A stretch of DNA of 64,000 nt, from NCBI GenBank assembly GCA_947184155.2, contig CAMXCT020000499.1:12501-76500 (forward strand), in the 5' to 3' direction. The number at the start of each line of letters is the position of its first letter. Positions within the stretch are counted from its first letter, which is position 1. Of the stretch, positions 62,323-64,000 are shown one piece after another. Under the pieces are notes generated by a model that ran no database searches, was not told where the DNA came from, and saw nothing but the letters and a program-made list of their open reading frames with translations. This DNA is from Cladocopium goreaui (taxonomy: Eukaryota > Sar > Dinophyceae > Suessiales > Symbiodiniaceae). Position numbers and translations under genes: made by a program.

Positions 62323-64000
62323 GAAGTCCAATAATTAAATACGATCTGACCAATGAGGAACATCTCGAACTTGTACAGAATTTGATCAGATCACCCCAAT
62401 GCTGCTATGTACACTTCGCGCCTCCTTGTGGCACTAGTTCCAGAGCCCGCCTAATCCAACGCAAAGGACGATGGAATCCCCCCATCGTCCGTACTGACCA
62501 ATATCCCGATGGACTCCCTAACTTGTCAGGAACCTTAGCCATTCGAGTCGCTGCGGCGAATAAATTATATGAAATCACCTGTGACTTGATCCGGTTGTGT
62601 TTGGATTTGAAAAAGTACTTCTCAGCGGAAAACCCGGGACGCTCTTTCATGTGGCAAACCACCCCCTTTGTCAAATTAATGAGTACCTTTCCTTTGCTCC
62701 AAGTGCTTTTTCATCACTGCAGATACGGAAGTTCTCGTCGTAAACTAACCAAGTTAGTCCATAACATCCCTGCTTTCCAAACAGTAGAGTGTTTTTGCCA
62801 AGGCGATCACCCACACGATCCGTGGGGTCGCACTCCTGACGGTAAGTGGTCCACAGCAGAAGAAACAGCCTACCCATGGGAGTTGTGCAAAGCAATTGCT
62901 GCCAAACTCTTGCACCAACTCCAAACAGACGGGTACGATTGCAGTCCACCCGTTTTCGCCTTGCAGGAGTCATCACTCCAAACCATGAGAGCCTCAACCG
63001 ACATTCAACCACGTCGGGGCTTACCATCGATGGTATCAGAATTTGAGAGCGTCCAAAATCACCCCATCGATACGCCTTTACCCATAAACTCCAGACGCCT
63101 CAGTACTCAAGTCCGGGGGTATTCCGCGAGTACTGATGATAAGCCAAGTTCAATCTCCATAGGTATCCACAGAAGCCCAGAAAAATTTGTGAGTGAAGCT
63201 ATCAAAGTCGGACACCCCACCAGAGTTCACTCACTTTTTCCTGACGAGATAACTGATGTGGTAGCCTTGAACTTGAAGAAGGGTAAAAACATGGCCTTGA
63301 CACGAACAGAAGAAATCAAAAGGTGGATAAGCATGTCCAAAGACTTGTCTGAACTCGAAGCCGACTTTAAGAAGACCATGTCAGCCCGACGCAGGACAAT
63401 TCTCAAGGACAAGAAGCTTATCCTGTTTCGAAATCTGCTTGCTGAGGCTGGACACGAAGACGTAGACCTGGTCACACAACTTGCTAGGGGCTTTGACCTC
63501 ACTGGCATGTTACCAGAGTCGCACGTCTTCAACCGGAAGGTCAGACCAGCAGCCATTTCCTGTGGAGAACTCAGACGTGCGGCAGATTTGGGTAGAGCGG
63601 GAATTTTGCAATCAGTCAAGTCCTTGGGGGACCCTGACCTCGACAGGGATCTGTACGCAGCAACCTTGAAGGAGGTTTCCAAAGGTTTCTTGAAGGAAGT
63701 CCCTGACCTGATGACCTTGCCCCAAGGCGCCACCTTAACTAGAAGGTTCGGTGTTAAACAAAAGAATAAGGTACGTCCCATAGATGATTATAAAGCCTCC
63801 TTTGTAAATAGCAGTGTATCTCAGACCGAGTCAGCCACAGTGCATACGGTTGATCACATTGCTTCCTTGATCTCTTGCTTCATGAGGGCGTCATGCAACC
63901 GTGAGGCGATGCCCACTCTGAATGCCAAGACGTGGGATCTTGCGGACGCTTACAAACAAGTGCCGTTGAGCGACGAAGCTTTTGAGATGGATTCTTACTT
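62323..64000 (+). CDS. pol: E3 Pol, 3' part: MTase-like domain and start of RT (runs off the window)
   Basis: Open in one frame from the E4 junction to the window end, about 559 codons. Begins SPIIKYDLTNEEHLELV, then motif IV-like VHFAPPCGTSSRARLI (62410-62457), the Glu-Asn-Pro motif YFSAENPGRSFMW (~62622), and motif VIII-like YGSSRRKLTKLV. Next are PWGRTPDGKWSTAEETAYP and RRGLPSMVSEF, as in E1. A helical linker leads to RT: TRRFGVKQKNKVRPIDDYKA (~63740) and motif A WDLADAYKQVPL (~63937). MTase and RT are here one uninterrupted frame, unlike E1, so this copy shows the ancestral fusion. Start is not local: it continues the E3 Gag-UGA-MTase frame from 53869. Confidence 0.85.

Noticed and set aside
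1..64000. tRNA, rRNA, snRNA or dinoflagellate spliced-leader genes or relics
   Set aside because: I looked by eye for characteristic blocks (including the spliced-leader core) and saw none. A covariance-model scan would be decisive.

Overview
The window looks like nuclear DNA of a dinoflagellate, most likely of the Symbiodiniaceae type. No bacterial gene organisation is visible. About half the sequence is tandem or dispersed repeats. One exon block resembles a plastid fibrillin (PAP) protein and has a probable GT-AG intron. The right third is packed with retroelements that carry tyrosine recombinase, Gag, a cytosine-methyltransferase-like domain and reverse transcriptase/RNase H. I know such proteins as common repeats in this group. 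The assignment rests on family recognition and not on a search.

Left part (1-33.5 kb). This is a mosaic of satellites with few genes. Three well-preserved composite modules and one diverged one keep the same order of parts: a ~48-bp head sequence, a 30-bp satellite, a CT/GC-rich linker, a 72-bp satellite and a 16-bp satellite. They lie at about 2.05-4.37 kb (+), 16.78-18.86 kb (-), 19.04-21.16 kb (+, diverged, without head or 30-bp part) and 25.62-29.52 kb (+). Related heads also stand before unrelated arrays at 15.9, 31.76 and 32.45 kb. Between the modules are CAACTA, CAGA, CT, CATC and GGGAACC-type arrays, a ~255-270-bp repeat, and a few protein-like fragments (4.8-5.4 kb minus strand, fibrillin-like exons at ~8.0-8.4 kb, an ORF at 13.9-14.3 kb minus strand). 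Long open frames in the satellites exist only because the units are multiples of 3 or lack stops.

Right part (33.5-64 kb). After a broken gag fragment, a transposase-like remnant and a 0.88-kb TAG-type array come four retroelements on the plus strand. E1 (36947-45961) is complete. Its layout is A1, small membrane ORF, tyrosine recombinase (YR), Gag, UGA, MTase/RT/RNase H, B1, A2, B2, which is the split-direct-repeat architecture of PAT/Ngaro-type YR retrotransposons. E2 (45962-50694) lacks its 5' part but has an intact pol and its own B1-A2-B2 end. E3 (gag from 52661; pol runs off the window end) is interrupted by E4 (54065-62322). E4 is a complete but coding-decayed element that inserted into the MTase domain of E3 without a target duplication. 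Joining 54064 to 62323 restores the E3 reading frame.

How the genes work together. Gag would form the particle. The recombinase would integrate a circular copy made by RT/RNase H. The MTase-like domain lies at the start of the polyprotein. In all four elements Gag ends with UGA followed by C, and the MTase-pol frame continues in the same phase with no further stop before the MTase domain. In two elements a strong hairpin follows the UGA. This points to translational readthrough as the route to Gag-Pol, and it is the most interesting signal in the window.
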